From NCBI GenBank assembly GCA_050486105.1, contig JBJHCR010000005.1, positions 1-52,892 on the forward strand: 52,892 nt of DNA. Direction: 5' to 3'. Below, piece by piece: positions 24,085-32,025 of this stretch (the stretch's first letter is position 1; every line of letters begins with the position of its first letter). The notes beneath the pieces are model-generated. The model was not told the DNA's origin. It did not search any database and saw nothing but the letters and a program-made list of their open reading frames with translations. This DNA is from JAEXNA01 sp050486105. GTDB lineage: Bacteria > Vulcanimicrobiota > Xenobia > Xenobiales > JADMJV01. Both the position numbers and the translations under genes were made by a program.

Positions 24085-25157
24085 GCACCACCAAAGAAAA
24101 CGGTAAGAGTCCGTATACCCGGAAAGATTTTGCTACCGACCAGGACGTTCGTTGGTGTCCGGGTTGCGGAGATTACGCAATTTTGGCTCAGATGCAAAAA
24201 GTGCTGCCTGAGATTGGGATTTCCAAAGAGAAGATCGTTTTTGTCTCAGGGATCGGCTGTTCCAGTCGTTTCCCCTACTACATGAACACCTACGGGGTCC
24301 ACAGCATTCACGGGAGGGCTCCCACTCTGGCCACCGGTTTGAAGCTCTCCAATCCGGACCTTAAGGTTTTCGTGGTGACCGGGGATGGCGATGCCCTCTC
24401 CATTGGTGGAAATCATTTGCTCCACGTTCTCCGGCGAAACGTGGACATCACCATACTGCTGTTCAACAACCGTATTTACGGCTTGACCAAGGGCCAGTTC
24501 TCGCCTACCAGCTTGACTGGGCACGTCACCAAGTCTTCTCCCCTGGGCTCTATCGAGCGACCTCTGAATCCGCTTTCGGTGGCTCTGGCGGCAGAGGCGA
24601 CTTTCGTAGCCAGATCTATCGACGTGGAAACCAAACATCTTCAAGAAACCCTCCGTCAAGCGGCCAGCCATAAGGGGTCGGCTTTCGTTGAGATCTTGCA
24701 GAATTGCAATATCTTCAACGACGGAGCTTGGCATCACGTGACCAAAGCCGAAGAAAAAGAGGAGCATCTGCTGCGTTTGGAAGCTGGCAAACCTCTCGTT
24801 TATGGTGCGAATGGGGATAAGGAGCTGAGGGCCAACGGCTTGGCCTTGGAAGTCGGTCCGGCAGGTCAAGGCGAAGGGCATACGATTTTCGACCCCAGCG
24901 AAGATTCCGGCTCCCTCGCTTACGCTCTTTCCCGAGTCACTTATCCGGAGTTTCCGGTCCCTATTGGGGTTTTCAGGCAAGTGCATCGTCCAACCTATGA
25001 ATCGGAGCTCTTGGCTCAGGTGGATCGGGCCAGAGAGAGAAAAGGTGAGGGCGATCTCCTGTCGCTCTACCTAGGGGCCGATGTCTGGAAGGTCGGTGGC
25101 GACGGCGTGGTTACTGACGATATAGAAAAGCTCAAGGAAGAGATTCGATCGAGCTAA
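24081..25157 (+). CDS. korB: 2-oxoacid:ferredoxin oxidoreductase, beta subunit
   Basis: A 358-residue ThDP-binding subunit. Conserved Cys motifs WCPGCGDYAI (~residues 26-35) and SGIGCSSRFPYY (~54-65) are present. The Mg/ThDP motif is VTGDGDALSIGGNH (~98-111) with LLFNNRIYGLTKGQFSPT following. FVEILQNCNIFND is typical of the 2-oxoglutarate-type beta subunit. The length is a little above the usual ~290-340 because of a C-terminal extension. Translationally coupled to korA; a structured repeat element follows the stop. Confidence 0.93.
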   Translation: MSTTKENGKSPYTRKDFATDQDVRWCPGCGDYAILAQMQKVLPEIGISKEKIVFVSGIGCSSRFPYYMNTYGVHSIHGRAPTLATGLKLSNPDLKVFVVTGDGDALSIGGNHLLHVLRRNVDITILLFNNRIYGLTKGQFSPTSLTGHVTKSSPLGSIERPLNPLSVALAAEATFVARSIDVETKHLQETLRQAASHKGSAFVEILQNCNIFNDGAWHHVTKAEEKEEHLLRLEAGKPLVYGANGDKELRANGLALEVGPAGQGEGHTIFDPSEDSGSLAYALSRVTYPEFPVPIGVFRQVHRPTYESELLAQVDRARERKGEGDLLSLYLGADVWKVGGDGVVTDDIEKLKEEIRSS

Positions 25158-25177
25158 GGCTCTGTAAGGTCCTCCCA

Positions 25178-25429
25178 CTAGGAGGCTGCTGATTTAAACG
25201 GGGACGGAATACTTCGCTTGCGGACCGCAAGCGAAGTATTCACCGAAGGTGCCCGAGAGGTAGGACATCACCCACCTTCTTCGGGTATTCGTCAGGCGGT
25301 TGGCCCTACGGGAGCGCCTTCGGCTCTCGAACGAATTCGCATGGACCGGGAACCCGTGTAACGGGTGGCCCCACGAAGTGGGTGATGAACGAGTCTCGCG
25401 ACGCAGAGATTAATTCAGCAGCCTCCTAG
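25178..25429. mobile_element. MITE-like structured element, 252 bp
   Basis: Terminal inverted repeats CTAGGAGGCTGCTGATTTAA (25178-25197) and TTAATTCAGCAGCCTCCTAG (25410-25429), 19 of 20 paired, with CTAG at both ends. Inside there is an exact 17-bp stem (25207-25223 with 25225-25241, one unpaired base), a 10-bp inverted pair CATCACCCAC (25266-25275)/GTGGGTGATG (25378-25387) and several smaller hairpins. No protein is encoded. The right end supplies the stop codon of the TPR gene. An IS-derived non-autonomous element with folded RNA/DNA is the best description. Confidence 0.8.
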
Positions 25430-26067
25430 ACCGATGACCCAGAGAGTTGGGATACCAGATCAGGCGGTGGAGTGATTCTGGACTCGAGAAATTCATCGAG
25501 GCTTTCGAGAAGTTCAACGACTCGCTTGTCGAGATTGCTGCACGCCAAAGAGAAGATAACAGCCGCGGATGCTTCTTCAAATTCCCCCGTTTCGATCAAT
25601 AGGTTGACTCTAGCGAGGTGGGCTTTTTCGAAGGAAGGGTCGATGTCTATGGCGCTGTTGAAGGCTCGAAGAGCGAGTTCCGACTTGTCCAGACGCATGT
25701 AGCAGTCCGCCAAGTCCATCCAAACTTCAAGGAGGCTGGCATCGGTGCGCAACAACTTCTGGAGTTGCACCACTGCGAGCGAATCCTTGCCGGTAGCACT
25801 GTAAGCTCGGGCCAAGTTGACCAGATGTCGCCAGTCTTCTGGCTTGAGTCGCTGCATCTGCCGATAAAAATCAATAAGATTCCTGGCTTCCTCAGGAATA
25901 GGGAAGTGAGTATAGATCTGCCGATTGAGTTCTTCGTTGAAAGGCTCCTCAGCGATTTGATCTCTGACTCGATGTAGGTCTTCTTCGGTCAAAATCTCCA
26001 CCCTAACTCGTGGCACGCGTTTCGCGACTACGTAAACCCTGCCCTGCCGTTTGCCCATGACAGACAT
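25426..26067 (-). CDS. TPR-repeat protein, possibly 3'-truncated by the element
   Basis: A 213-residue protein. An N-terminal basic stretch (GKRQGRVYVVAKRVPRVR) is followed by three to four TPR-like helix pairs from ~residue 65 on. Clear units are DWRHLVNLARAYSATGKDSLAVVQLQKLL, VWMDLADCYMRLDKSELALRAFNSAIDIDP and AHLARVNLLIETGEFEEASA. TPRs mediate protein binding; the partner is unknown. The TAG stop lies inside the terminal repeat of the 252-bp element, so the original C-terminus may have been altered by insertion. No signal peptide seen. Confidence 0.75.
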   Translation of the reverse strand: MSVMGKRQGRVYVVAKRVPRVRVEILTEEDLHRVRDQIAEEPFNEELNRQIYTHFPIPEEARNLIDFYRQMQRLKPEDWRHLVNLARAYSATGKDSLAVVQLQKLLRTDASLLEVWMDLADCYMRLDKSELALRAFNSAIDIDPSFEKAHLARVNLLIETGEFEEASAAVIFSLACSNLDKRVVELLESLDEFLESRITPPPDLVSQLSGSSV

Positions 26068-26124
26068 AAGGATTGTGGGATTAGAGCATGAAAAAGCTTC
26101 CCAACGAAGTCGTCGAAGTCACCA

Positions 26125-26235
26125 GGCAAGGGCTTGATCTTAAGATTTCTCTGTGGTAGCTCAGGCCCGCGAGCGTCATGAACTCAGTTGGTAGAGCAGC
26201 CGTCTCTTCATCAGCGGGTCGGGGGTGTCCTCGGT
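26125..26235 (+). pseudogene. Decayed tRNA-Lys copy with its promoter
   Basis: This stretch repeats the promoter and 5' two thirds of the intact tRNA-Lys gene 280 bp downstream: TTGATC-N17-TAGCTC, then GCGTCATGAACTCAGTTGG and TAGAGCAGC. The D arm is damaged, the anticodon stem no longer pairs, and the T arm is replaced by GGGGGTGTCCTCGG with no acceptor 3' strand or CCA. The tRNA-like part is 26173-26235. Confidence 0.85.
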
Positions 26236-26412
26236 CGGGACAGCTTCTGGAACGGCCTTCGGCCTTGTGAACACCTTACCACGCACCAAGCCGAAAGCCC
26301 GTGTATATGTGGGCGTGCGTCGTTTTGGGAGAGTGGGGCGGGTAGAGTGAATCTCAGGGCCTTATCTGTACCAAGGAGACGATGAAAGGGTGAGGTATGC
26401 GGTGGCAAGGGC
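26236..26412. other. Spacer between tRNA-Lys copies
   Basis: No gene recognised. Open frames here on both strands have no ribosome binding site or family resemblance. The sequence has runs of GGCCTTCGGCC and GGGCGTGCG, possibly part of a larger duplicated or rearranged unit. Confidence 0.4.
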
Positions 26413-26441
26413 TTGATCCCAGGAATTCTCTGTGGTAGCTT
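26413..26441 (+). promoter_or_regulatory. Promoter of tRNA-Lys
   Basis: TTGATC (26413-26418), 17 bases, TAGCTT (26436-26441); the tRNA begins 11 bp downstream. The decayed copy keeps the same pair at 26133 and 26156. Confidence 0.65.
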
Positions 26442-26451
26442 AGGCGCGCGA

Positions 26452-26527
<76 letters not shown>

Positions 26528-26532
26528 AACAC

Positions 26533-26557
26533 AAAGCCTGTACCCACGGGCTTTTTT
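26533..26557 (+). terminator. Terminator after tRNA-Lys
   Basis: AAAGCCTG, loop TACCCA, CGGGCTTT, then T's. It begins five bases after the CCA. Confidence 0.8.
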
Positions 26558-26580
26558 CGATCCTGGGGGTCCTCGGTTGG

Positions 26581-26610
26581 TCTTGATCAGCGGGTCGGGG
26601 GTGTCCTCGG
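26581..26610 (+). repeat. Third partial tRNA-Lys-derived copy
   Basis: This 30-bp stretch matches 26205-26234 of the decayed tRNA copy at all but one position, including the altered GGGGGTGTCCTCGG end. It lies 53 bp after the intact tRNA. Confidence 0.75.
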
Positions 26611-26616
26611 CCCCCT

Positions 26617-27405
26617 TCACTTCTTGCTCGGAAACCGCGACTCGGTTGTCACGAACTTGATGAGACCGGGAACCCCGTCCTTTTTCTCGATGGCCAGACA
26701 GTGCTTGAGTCCTTCACCATAGTCGTGGTCGCGCTTGCTGAGTATCTGATTGACCTTCCATTGGTACCCTTTGGACACCGCATACTTGTATTCGACCCAG
26801 GTGGCAAAACCTTCGGACAATTGTCGGTCTTGGGAGGGACAGTTGCGGCTTTGCCAGGCGTGGGTGAACTCGTGGGCCAAGGTCGGTCCTAGGTCAGAGG
26901 CGGAGTGACCGGAGAGGACATAGATGATTTCAGGGTTGTAGGGTGAGTAGAAGGCATGAGCGGCAAAGCTCCGACCAGAGGACTCCACCCATCTGGTTGC
27001 CATCTCATCCTTTTCCACCAACTGAACCGGGGGAAAGTCCTTAACGGGTTTGCCGGTGAGCTTAGCGACAAAATTCCGAACGTCAGTATAGAGTTGATCG
27101 AGCTGAGCAGGTGTTGAGATGGCGACTTTCTGGCAGTCAGGGCAAATATGTCTTCCATCTCGAGCGGTCTTTACTGAGGTTGGGGAGCCGCAAATGTCAC
27201 AATCCGGCTTGTCCTTTTGGCAGAAGCTGCAGACCAAATGAGTGACATTCTTAGCCTCGGTGTATCGCAAGCTTGTCAACTCATGAGGGGGGTCAGTTCT
27301 GCGACACAGAGAGCACTCAGTTTGAGCCAAAATCGGTTGCGCTGAGCTTGAAACAATCAGGAGACCTATGGCCAGAAGTAGGATTCGAGGAGTCATGAAG
27401 ACCAT
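26617..27405 (-). CDS. Secreted DA1-like LIM-metallopeptidase
   Basis: A 262-residue protein with a signal peptide (residues ~5-28, cleaved near ILAQTE). Paired Cys motifs form a LIM-like zinc module: C31/C34, H56/C59/C62, C69/C72 and H86/C88/C91. The C-terminal half is a zinc peptidase with HEFTH (178-182) and a third ligand in LSEGFATWVEYKYA (Glu199). The layout of LIM module plus HExxH...EG is that of the plant DA1 family C-terminal domain. That family cleaves ubiquitin-pathway proteins in plants; a secreted bacterial version must have other substrates. No operon partner is evident. Domain logic is clear; family membership rests on motif memory. Confidence 0.75.
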   Translation of the reverse strand: MVFMTPRILLLAIGLLIVSSSAQPILAQTECSLCRRTDPPHELTSLRYTEAKNVTHLVCSFCQKDKPDCDICGSPTSVKTARDGRHICPDCQKVAISTPAQLDQLYTDVRNFVAKLTGKPVKDFPPVQLVEKDEMATRWVESSGRSFAAHAFYSPYNPEIIYVLSGHSASDLGPTLAHEFTHAWQSRNCPSQDRQLSEGFATWVEYKYAVSKGYQWKVNQILSKRDHDYGEGLKHCLAIEKKDGVPGLIKFVTTESRFPSKK

Positions 27406-27741
27406 TTCGCTTTCCGGCCGTTCGCATCCTCGAAGGCCCGATGAGGGTTACCGCATGAACCCCTCGAAGAGGTCGAAGTTTCCCTGATGTTGAATTGACA
27501 TCAATCGGTCGATCGAGCAGTTTGAAGCGACTTCCCTGTCGTTGTATAATGGTTAGGTATTGAATAGACAACAGAGGATCTCTCTCGTTCCGGCAGAGAG
27601 TCATAGGTACCAAGAATTCGACAAGAGCGCTCCTCCAAGGTGGCCGCTCCTGATTCGCTTAGGTCTTCGCTTTCCTGATGCCAGGCTAAGGGCCCGATTC
27701 CGGTGCGGTTTGCTCCGTACGGGTCCGGGTAAGCACCATCG
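27406..27741. other. 336-bp intergenic region with pgpH promoter and long leader
   Basis: It holds the promoter described at 27522-27550 and ~190 nt of leader before pgpH. The leader contains several hairpins (for example CTCTCTCGTTCCGGCAGAGAG near 27582 and GGTGCGGTTTGCTCCGTACGGGTCC near 27702). I tested it by eye against the ydaO c-di-AMP riboswitch and saw no match. Confidence 0.5.
27522..27550 (+). promoter_or_regulatory. Promoter of the pgpH operon
   Basis: TTGAAG (27522-27527), 17 bases, TATAAT (27545-27550): near-consensus housekeeping promoter. Confidence 0.8.
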
Positions 27742-29850
27742 ATGAAGAATATCCGAGCTAGCCATAAATTTCCCGGCGGCCCCCGAATGACGACTTGGTT
27801 GCCCGGAATCACCATTGCGCTGGTTTTCATTTCTCTGGCTGCTTTGCTATTGGTGAACTTTTGGCCTGACAAGATCGATCTCGAGGAAGGTCAGGTTAGC
27901 CCAAAGGCCATTATGGCCGACCGCAGAGTCGAGATCCTCAATGAGAAGGCCACCGAGGAAGCGCGACGCCAAGCCGCCGCTGCCGTGGGGGAGATGTATG
28001 TCTTCAATCCCGAGGCTATCACCCTCGGAGCAGCAAAGATTGAGGATACTTTTATCCTGCTGGACCAGGCAGCTGCGCAGCAGTCCAAAGACAAGCCCCT
28101 TTCCACCGAAGCCTTAGAGGCCATTTCAGAGAGCCTTCCTGTGGGACTCGGCCTTGAGGATTTGCAAGCACTCTTAGGCCTTGATGCGGACACCCGCTTC
28201 GTTCTGCAGAATGGTGCTCTCCATATCTTCTATAAACTCATGGACGGGAGCGTCACCGAGAGTCGCATAGAGGACGTTCGAGGTCAGACCCTGGGGCTGG
28301 TGGAAGATCAACTCGACAGTGTGCCCGTGGCCTCTCAGATCGCGGTTTCTCGAATCATCAATGAGGCCGTTCAGGTCAACCAATTGGCAAGTCCGGAAAA
28401 GACTCGTCGCGCTGAACAGCAGGCCATGGCGGCGGTAGAGCCGATCATGACTGTGGTCCGTACAGGAACCGCCGTCGTTCGAGACGGAGAAGTGGTGACC
28501 AAAGAGCAGATCCGGATCTTGGAAGAGCTAGGACTCTATAAACCAAGTCTTGATTTTCCTCGAGTTTTTGGAGTCTCGCTCTTAGTACTCTCCGGGCTTG
28601 GCATCGTCTTCGGCTACCTCTACACGTCTCGATTCGACATATTCAAATCCCCCAAGATGATCGGCCTACTCGGGACCATCATGGTCGCCACCGGTATTAT
28701 CTGCCGACTACTACTCGAAGTTTCCGTATATCTTGCACCTGTGGCCATCGCTTCGGTGCTCGTGACCACCCTACTGGAACGACGTCTAGGCCTCTTGGTG
28801 ACCGGAACGCTGGCCCTTTTCGTTGGCGTCATGGCCAACTCTTTGCCAGCCTTCGGGGTCTCATTTCTGACCGGCTCGGCAGGTGTTCTGGCCTTGTCGA
28901 GCTTGGAATCTCGCTCAAAGCTCATCCCGGCGACCCTCTTGCTGGGGGCTGTGAATCTCTCGGCTGTATTGGCCTTCGAACTCATCGACGGTCGACCCGT
29001 GGGAGGTTTGCTCGAGGGCATAACCTTCGGGCTGCTCAATGGATTTCTCTCGGGGTGGATCGCCATCGGTGCCCTGCCGATGTTTGAGCACTTTTCCGGC
29101 ATCACCACAAATCTGCGCCTGCTGGACCTTTCCAACATGAGTGAACCTCTACTCCAGCGCCTGACCTTGGAGGCTCCAGGAACATATCAACACAGCATGA
29201 TGGTGGCCAATCTGGCAGAACAGTCCGCTCGAGCGATCGGTGCGAACGCTCTCCTTTGTCGAGTTGGGGCCTACTATCACGACATCGGGAAAATGAAGCG
29301 TCCCAGGTTCTTTATCGAGAATCAGATGGGCCTTGAAAACCCTCACGATAAGCTCGCCCCCTCGCTATCTACGAGGATCATCCATTCACACGTCAAGGAT
29401 GGGGTTGAGATGGGGCGTCAGGCGAAGCTTCCTGAGGTGCTGGTCGACTTTATCGCTCAGCATCATGGCACCAATCTCGTGGGATACTTTTATCATCAAG
29501 CCTGCAAGCGTTCGTCTGAACCTGTTTTCGAAGAAGATTTTCGCTACCCTGGCCCCAAGCCACAAACCAAGGAGACAGCCATATTATTGCTCTGTGATGG
29601 CATAGAAGCAGCCGCCCGAACGCTGGCCAATCCGACCCCCGATAAGCTGGGCGAACTCGTTGAAAAAATGTTCAAGCACAACTTAGACGATGGGCAGCTC
29701 GACGAGTCAGGACTCTCTTTATGCGATATCCAGACTATCCGAGAAACCTTGACTCGGGCCCTACAGGGCATCTACCATGCTCGAATCGAGTATCCGGAGC
29801 CCTCCCCTGACAGGCAAAAGGTGACGCAGTTGCGGCGAAAAGGCTCATGA
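27742..29850 (+). CDS. pgpH: PgpH-type 7TM-HD cyclic-di-AMP phosphodiesterase
   Basis: A 702-residue membrane enzyme. An N-terminal anchor (TTWLPGITIALVFISLAALLL) is followed by a ~250-residue extracytoplasmic 7TMR-HDED domain. Then come seven membrane segments (~280-450). A cytoplasmic HD domain follows: GTYQHSMMVANLAEQSA, YYHDIGKMKRPRFF with the HD pair near residues 514-515, ENPHDKL, and FIAQHHGT. The family degrades c-di-AMP to pApA. The start could be ATG 27787 (MTTWLPG) as no strong Shine-Dalgarno marks 27742. It heads an operon with ybeY, dgkA and a CNNM gene, an order close to the pgpH-ybeY-dgkA arrangement in many bacteria. Confidence 0.93.
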   Translation: MKNIRASHKFPGGPRMTTWLPGITIALVFISLAALLLVNFWPDKIDLEEGQVSPKAIMADRRVEILNEKATEEARRQAAAAVGEMYVFNPEAITLGAAKIEDTFILLDQAAAQQSKDKPLSTEALEAISESLPVGLGLEDLQALLGLDADTRFVLQNGALHIFYKLMDGSVTESRIEDVRGQTLGLVEDQLDSVPVASQIAVSRIINEAVQVNQLASPEKTRRAEQQAMAAVEPIMTVVRTGTAVVRDGEVVTKEQIRILEELGLYKPSLDFPRVFGVSLLVLSGLGIVFGYLYTSRFDIFKSPKMIGLLGTIMVATGIICRLLLEVSVYLAPVAIASVLVTTLLERRLGLLVTGTLALFVGVMANSLPAFGVSFLTGSAGVLALSSLESRSKLIPATLLLGAVNLSAVLAFELIDGRPVGGLLEGITFGLLNGFLSGWIAIGALPMFEHFSGITTNLRLLDLSNMSEPLLQRLTLEAPGTYQHSMMVANLAEQSARAIGANALLCRVGAYYHDIGKMKRPRFFIENQMGLENPHDKLAPSLSTRIIHSHVKDGVEMGRQAKLPEVLVDFIAQHHGTNLVGYFYHQACKRSSEPVFEEDFRYPGPKPQTKETAILLLCDGIEAAARTLANPTPDKLGELVEKMFKHNLDDGQLDESGLSLCDIQTIRETLTRALQGIYHARIEYPEPSPDRQKVTQLRRKGS

Positions 29851-30323
29851 TCGAAGTGGGCGTAACCTTGGATGATTCCTATTCCGCAAAGGAGGAGCCT
29901 CCCCCGAAAGCCTGGGTTGTTCGAGTGGTGCAGACGGCCTTGGATGAGGTGGACTTTGCCGATGCCTGTGAGGTTTCCGTTCTCATTGCCGACGATGCCA
30001 GAATCACCGAACTCAACCGAGAGTATCGGCGGCAGGACAAGCCCACTGATGTCTTGTCGTTCGCCAACGAAGAGGGCGAGCAAATCTGTCTGCCTCCGGG
30101 TCACCTAAGATTTCTCGGTGACCTGATCGTTTCGGTGGAAACTCTTTCCAGGCAAGCTGAGGCTCACGGAGTCAGTTTGGCTCGCGAGGCCGCATGGGCC
30201 TTGATCCATGGAACGCTCCATCTTTTGGGTTACGACCACCAGTGTGACGAGACGGAAGGCCGGATGAGGGCCCTCGAAAGTAGAGTGCTCGCACGACTCA
30301 AGGAGGATGCTGAACATTGGTAG
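29847..30323 (+). CDS. ybeY: Endoribonuclease/rRNA maturation factor YbeY
   Basis: A 158-residue protein with the zinc motif HGTLHLLGYDH (~residues 121-131) and the upstream family segments ITELNREYRRQDKPTDVLSF and LGDLIVSVET. YbeY acts in 16S rRNA 3' processing and ribosome quality control. It overlaps pgpH by 4 bp (ATGA) and the next gene by 7 bp, as part of a compact operon. Confidence 0.95.
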   Translation: MIEVGVTLDDSYSAKEEPPPKAWVVRVVQTALDEVDFADACEVSVLIADDARITELNREYRRQDKPTDVLSFANEEGEQICLPPGHLRFLGDLIVSVETLSRQAEAHGVSLAREAAWALIHGTLHLLGYDHQCDETEGRMRALESRVLARLKEDAEHW

Positions 30324-30760
30324 GGGGTCGAGAACGGGCTTCTAAGGACCTGTGGCACAGTTTTCGCTGTGCCTTGAACGGGGCCAAAGGTGCTTGGGCT
30401 CAGGAAAGAAACTTTCGCATCCAGTGTCTCTACGGAGGCGGAGTCGCTGTTGCCTTGGCGGTTTATCAGCCCGGCAATTTGGCATCGGCGCTGGTGCTGT
30501 TTTCCGTGGCGGCTCTATTGGCCTCGGAATTGGCCAACAGCGCTTTGGAGCGGGCCGTGGACCTTGCTGTAGCTGAAGACCACGTGGTGGCCGCTGCGGC
30601 AAAGGATATGGCTGCAGCAGGCGTTTTGATGGTCTCTCTAGGCTCGGCTACTGTGGTGGCCATGGTCTTTTTGCCCTACTTGCGCCAAGGCCAATACGAT
30701 GTCTTAACTATGTTGGGCCTGGGTGTTTCCTGGTGTTTCTTGTTTAGGTTGAGGAATTAG
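30317..30760 (+). CDS. dgkA: Diacylglycerol/undecaprenol kinase (DgkA family)
   Basis: A 147-residue membrane kinase with the family core LANSALERAVDLAVAEDHVV then AAAKDMAAAGVLMVSL, which carries the catalytic and metal-binding acidic residues. Three membrane segments are apparent. Whether it uses diacylglycerol or undecaprenol cannot be told from sequence. The start is TTG 30317, overlapping ybeY's stop by frame. Confidence 0.9.
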   Translation: MVGGRERASKDLWHSFRCALNGAKGAWAQERNFRIQCLYGGGVAVALAVYQPGNLASALVLFSVAALLASELANSALERAVDLAVAEDHVVAAAAKDMAAAGVLMVSLGSATVVAMVFLPYLRQGQYDVLTMLGLGVSWCFLFRLRN

Positions 30761-30762
30761 AA

Positions 30763-32025
30763 ATGTGGGATTTTCTGCCGTTTGTAGGTCTGATGCTCCT
30801 GGTTTGCCTGGTTGCTGCCCTCGGGTTTTCTGAGACCGTTCTGGCCCAGATGGGAGTGAACCGGCTTCGGAAAATTCTGGTCGGCGAGAATGGGTTTGAA
30901 GAGTTCACCCCCGATGAGCAGAATCAGCTCCTAACCACAATCGTCCTTCTGCGCCTGTTCTCCATCCTCACTCTTGGCGGATTCGTCATGCTATGGACCT
31001 TTCAGTTGGGGCTAGGAGTTCTTTTCGAAGTGGGGCTTCTTCTAGCCACCGGTCTGGTGTTGGTGGTTTTTGATACGTTGGCCAGGCGTCACGCTCGAGC
31101 TAAGGCGCAGCGCGCAGCCAGCAAAGTGCTCGGTTTATTTCGTCGCCTCAATAATCTGCTTTCTCCCCTGGTTTCCGTGGTCTTTTGGACCACCAGTCCC
31201 TTGAGCCCAAAAGGCGGCGGGGTTCCGGTAGCGAGCTTAGATGCGCTCCAAGATGAGATCCTGAATTTGCGCTCTCAGGGGCTCCTGAAGGATACTCAGA
31301 CCGAACTGTTTCAGTCCCTGCTCGAGTTTGGTGAAACAATCGCCCGAGAAGTGATGGTTCCGAGAGTCGACATGATTTGTGCTCAGCTAGGAAGCAGTTC
31401 AAGAGAACTGTTGGAACTCATGCACGAGCACGGAGTCTCGAGGATTCCCGTGTTTCGGGAATCCATCGATGAGATCGTAGGATTTGTGCACGTTAAGGAC
31501 CTTCTCATGGGATTGGACAACGGCACGCGGGCCATCACCGAGAAAGACCTTCGACCGGTCTATGTGGTTCCAGGCACCAGGAAGGTGATCGACATTCTTC
31601 GTGACTTGCAGGCCCAGAAGAGCGCCATGGCTATCGTCCTTGATGAATATGGCGGGACGGACGGACTTCTCACGGTGGAAGACATCATCGAGGAGATCGT
31701 GGGTGAGATCAATGACGAATACGACCGAGAGGTCGCTGAAGTGCAAAGGCTGGCCGGGGGAAGCACTTTGGTGGACGCCAAAATGATCATTGAAGACGTG
31801 AACAGGAATCTCGATATCTCACTGCCAACGGAAGGACCGGAGACCTTGGGAGGCTATCTTTATGAGTTGTTCGGGCACGCTCCCATCGCTGGCGAATCGG
31901 TCCAAGTTGATGAGGTGAGATTCACCATCGCCGGGGTGCAGCGCAACCGGATCACCTGGGTTCAGATCGACGAGGTCGACCAATCTGAATTAGGCGAGTC
32001 CGATGAGAGTGAAAGAGTCGCTTGA
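30763..32025 (+). CDS. CNNM/CorC-family membrane protein with CBS domains
   Basis: A 420-residue protein. An N-terminal DUF21 membrane domain (~1-190) is followed by a paired CBS domain (~205-325: VMVPRVDMICAQ, SRIPVFRESIDEIVGFVHVKDLL, AMAIVLDEYGGTDGLLTVEDI). A C-terminal CorC/HlyC domain (~340-410) has ETLGGYLYELFGHAP. The family is linked to Mg2+/Co2+ export and membrane ion homeostasis. The last gene of the run overlaps its stop via TTGA. Confidence 0.92.
   Translation: MWDFLPFVGLMLLVCLVAALGFSETVLAQMGVNRLRKILVGENGFEEFTPDEQNQLLTTIVLLRLFSILTLGGFVMLWTFQLGLGVLFEVGLLLATGLVLVVFDTLARRHARAKAQRAASKVLGLFRRLNNLLSPLVSVVFWTTSPLSPKGGGVPVASLDALQDEILNLRSQGLLKDTQTELFQSLLEFGETIAREVMVPRVDMICAQLGSSSRELLELMHEHGVSRIPVFRESIDEIVGFVHVKDLLMGLDNGTRAITEKDLRPVYVVPGTRKVIDILRDLQAQKSAMAIVLDEYGGTDGLLTVEDIIEEIVGEINDEYDREVAEVQRLAGGSTLVDAKMIIEDVNRNLDISLPTEGPETLGGYLYELFGHAPIAGESVQVDEVRFTIAGVQRNRITWVQIDEVDQSELGESDESERVA

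Noticed and set aside
27550..27741. c-di-AMP (ydaO) riboswitch ahead of pgpH
   Set aside because: The leader is long and has hairpins, but the conserved ydaO segments are not visible.
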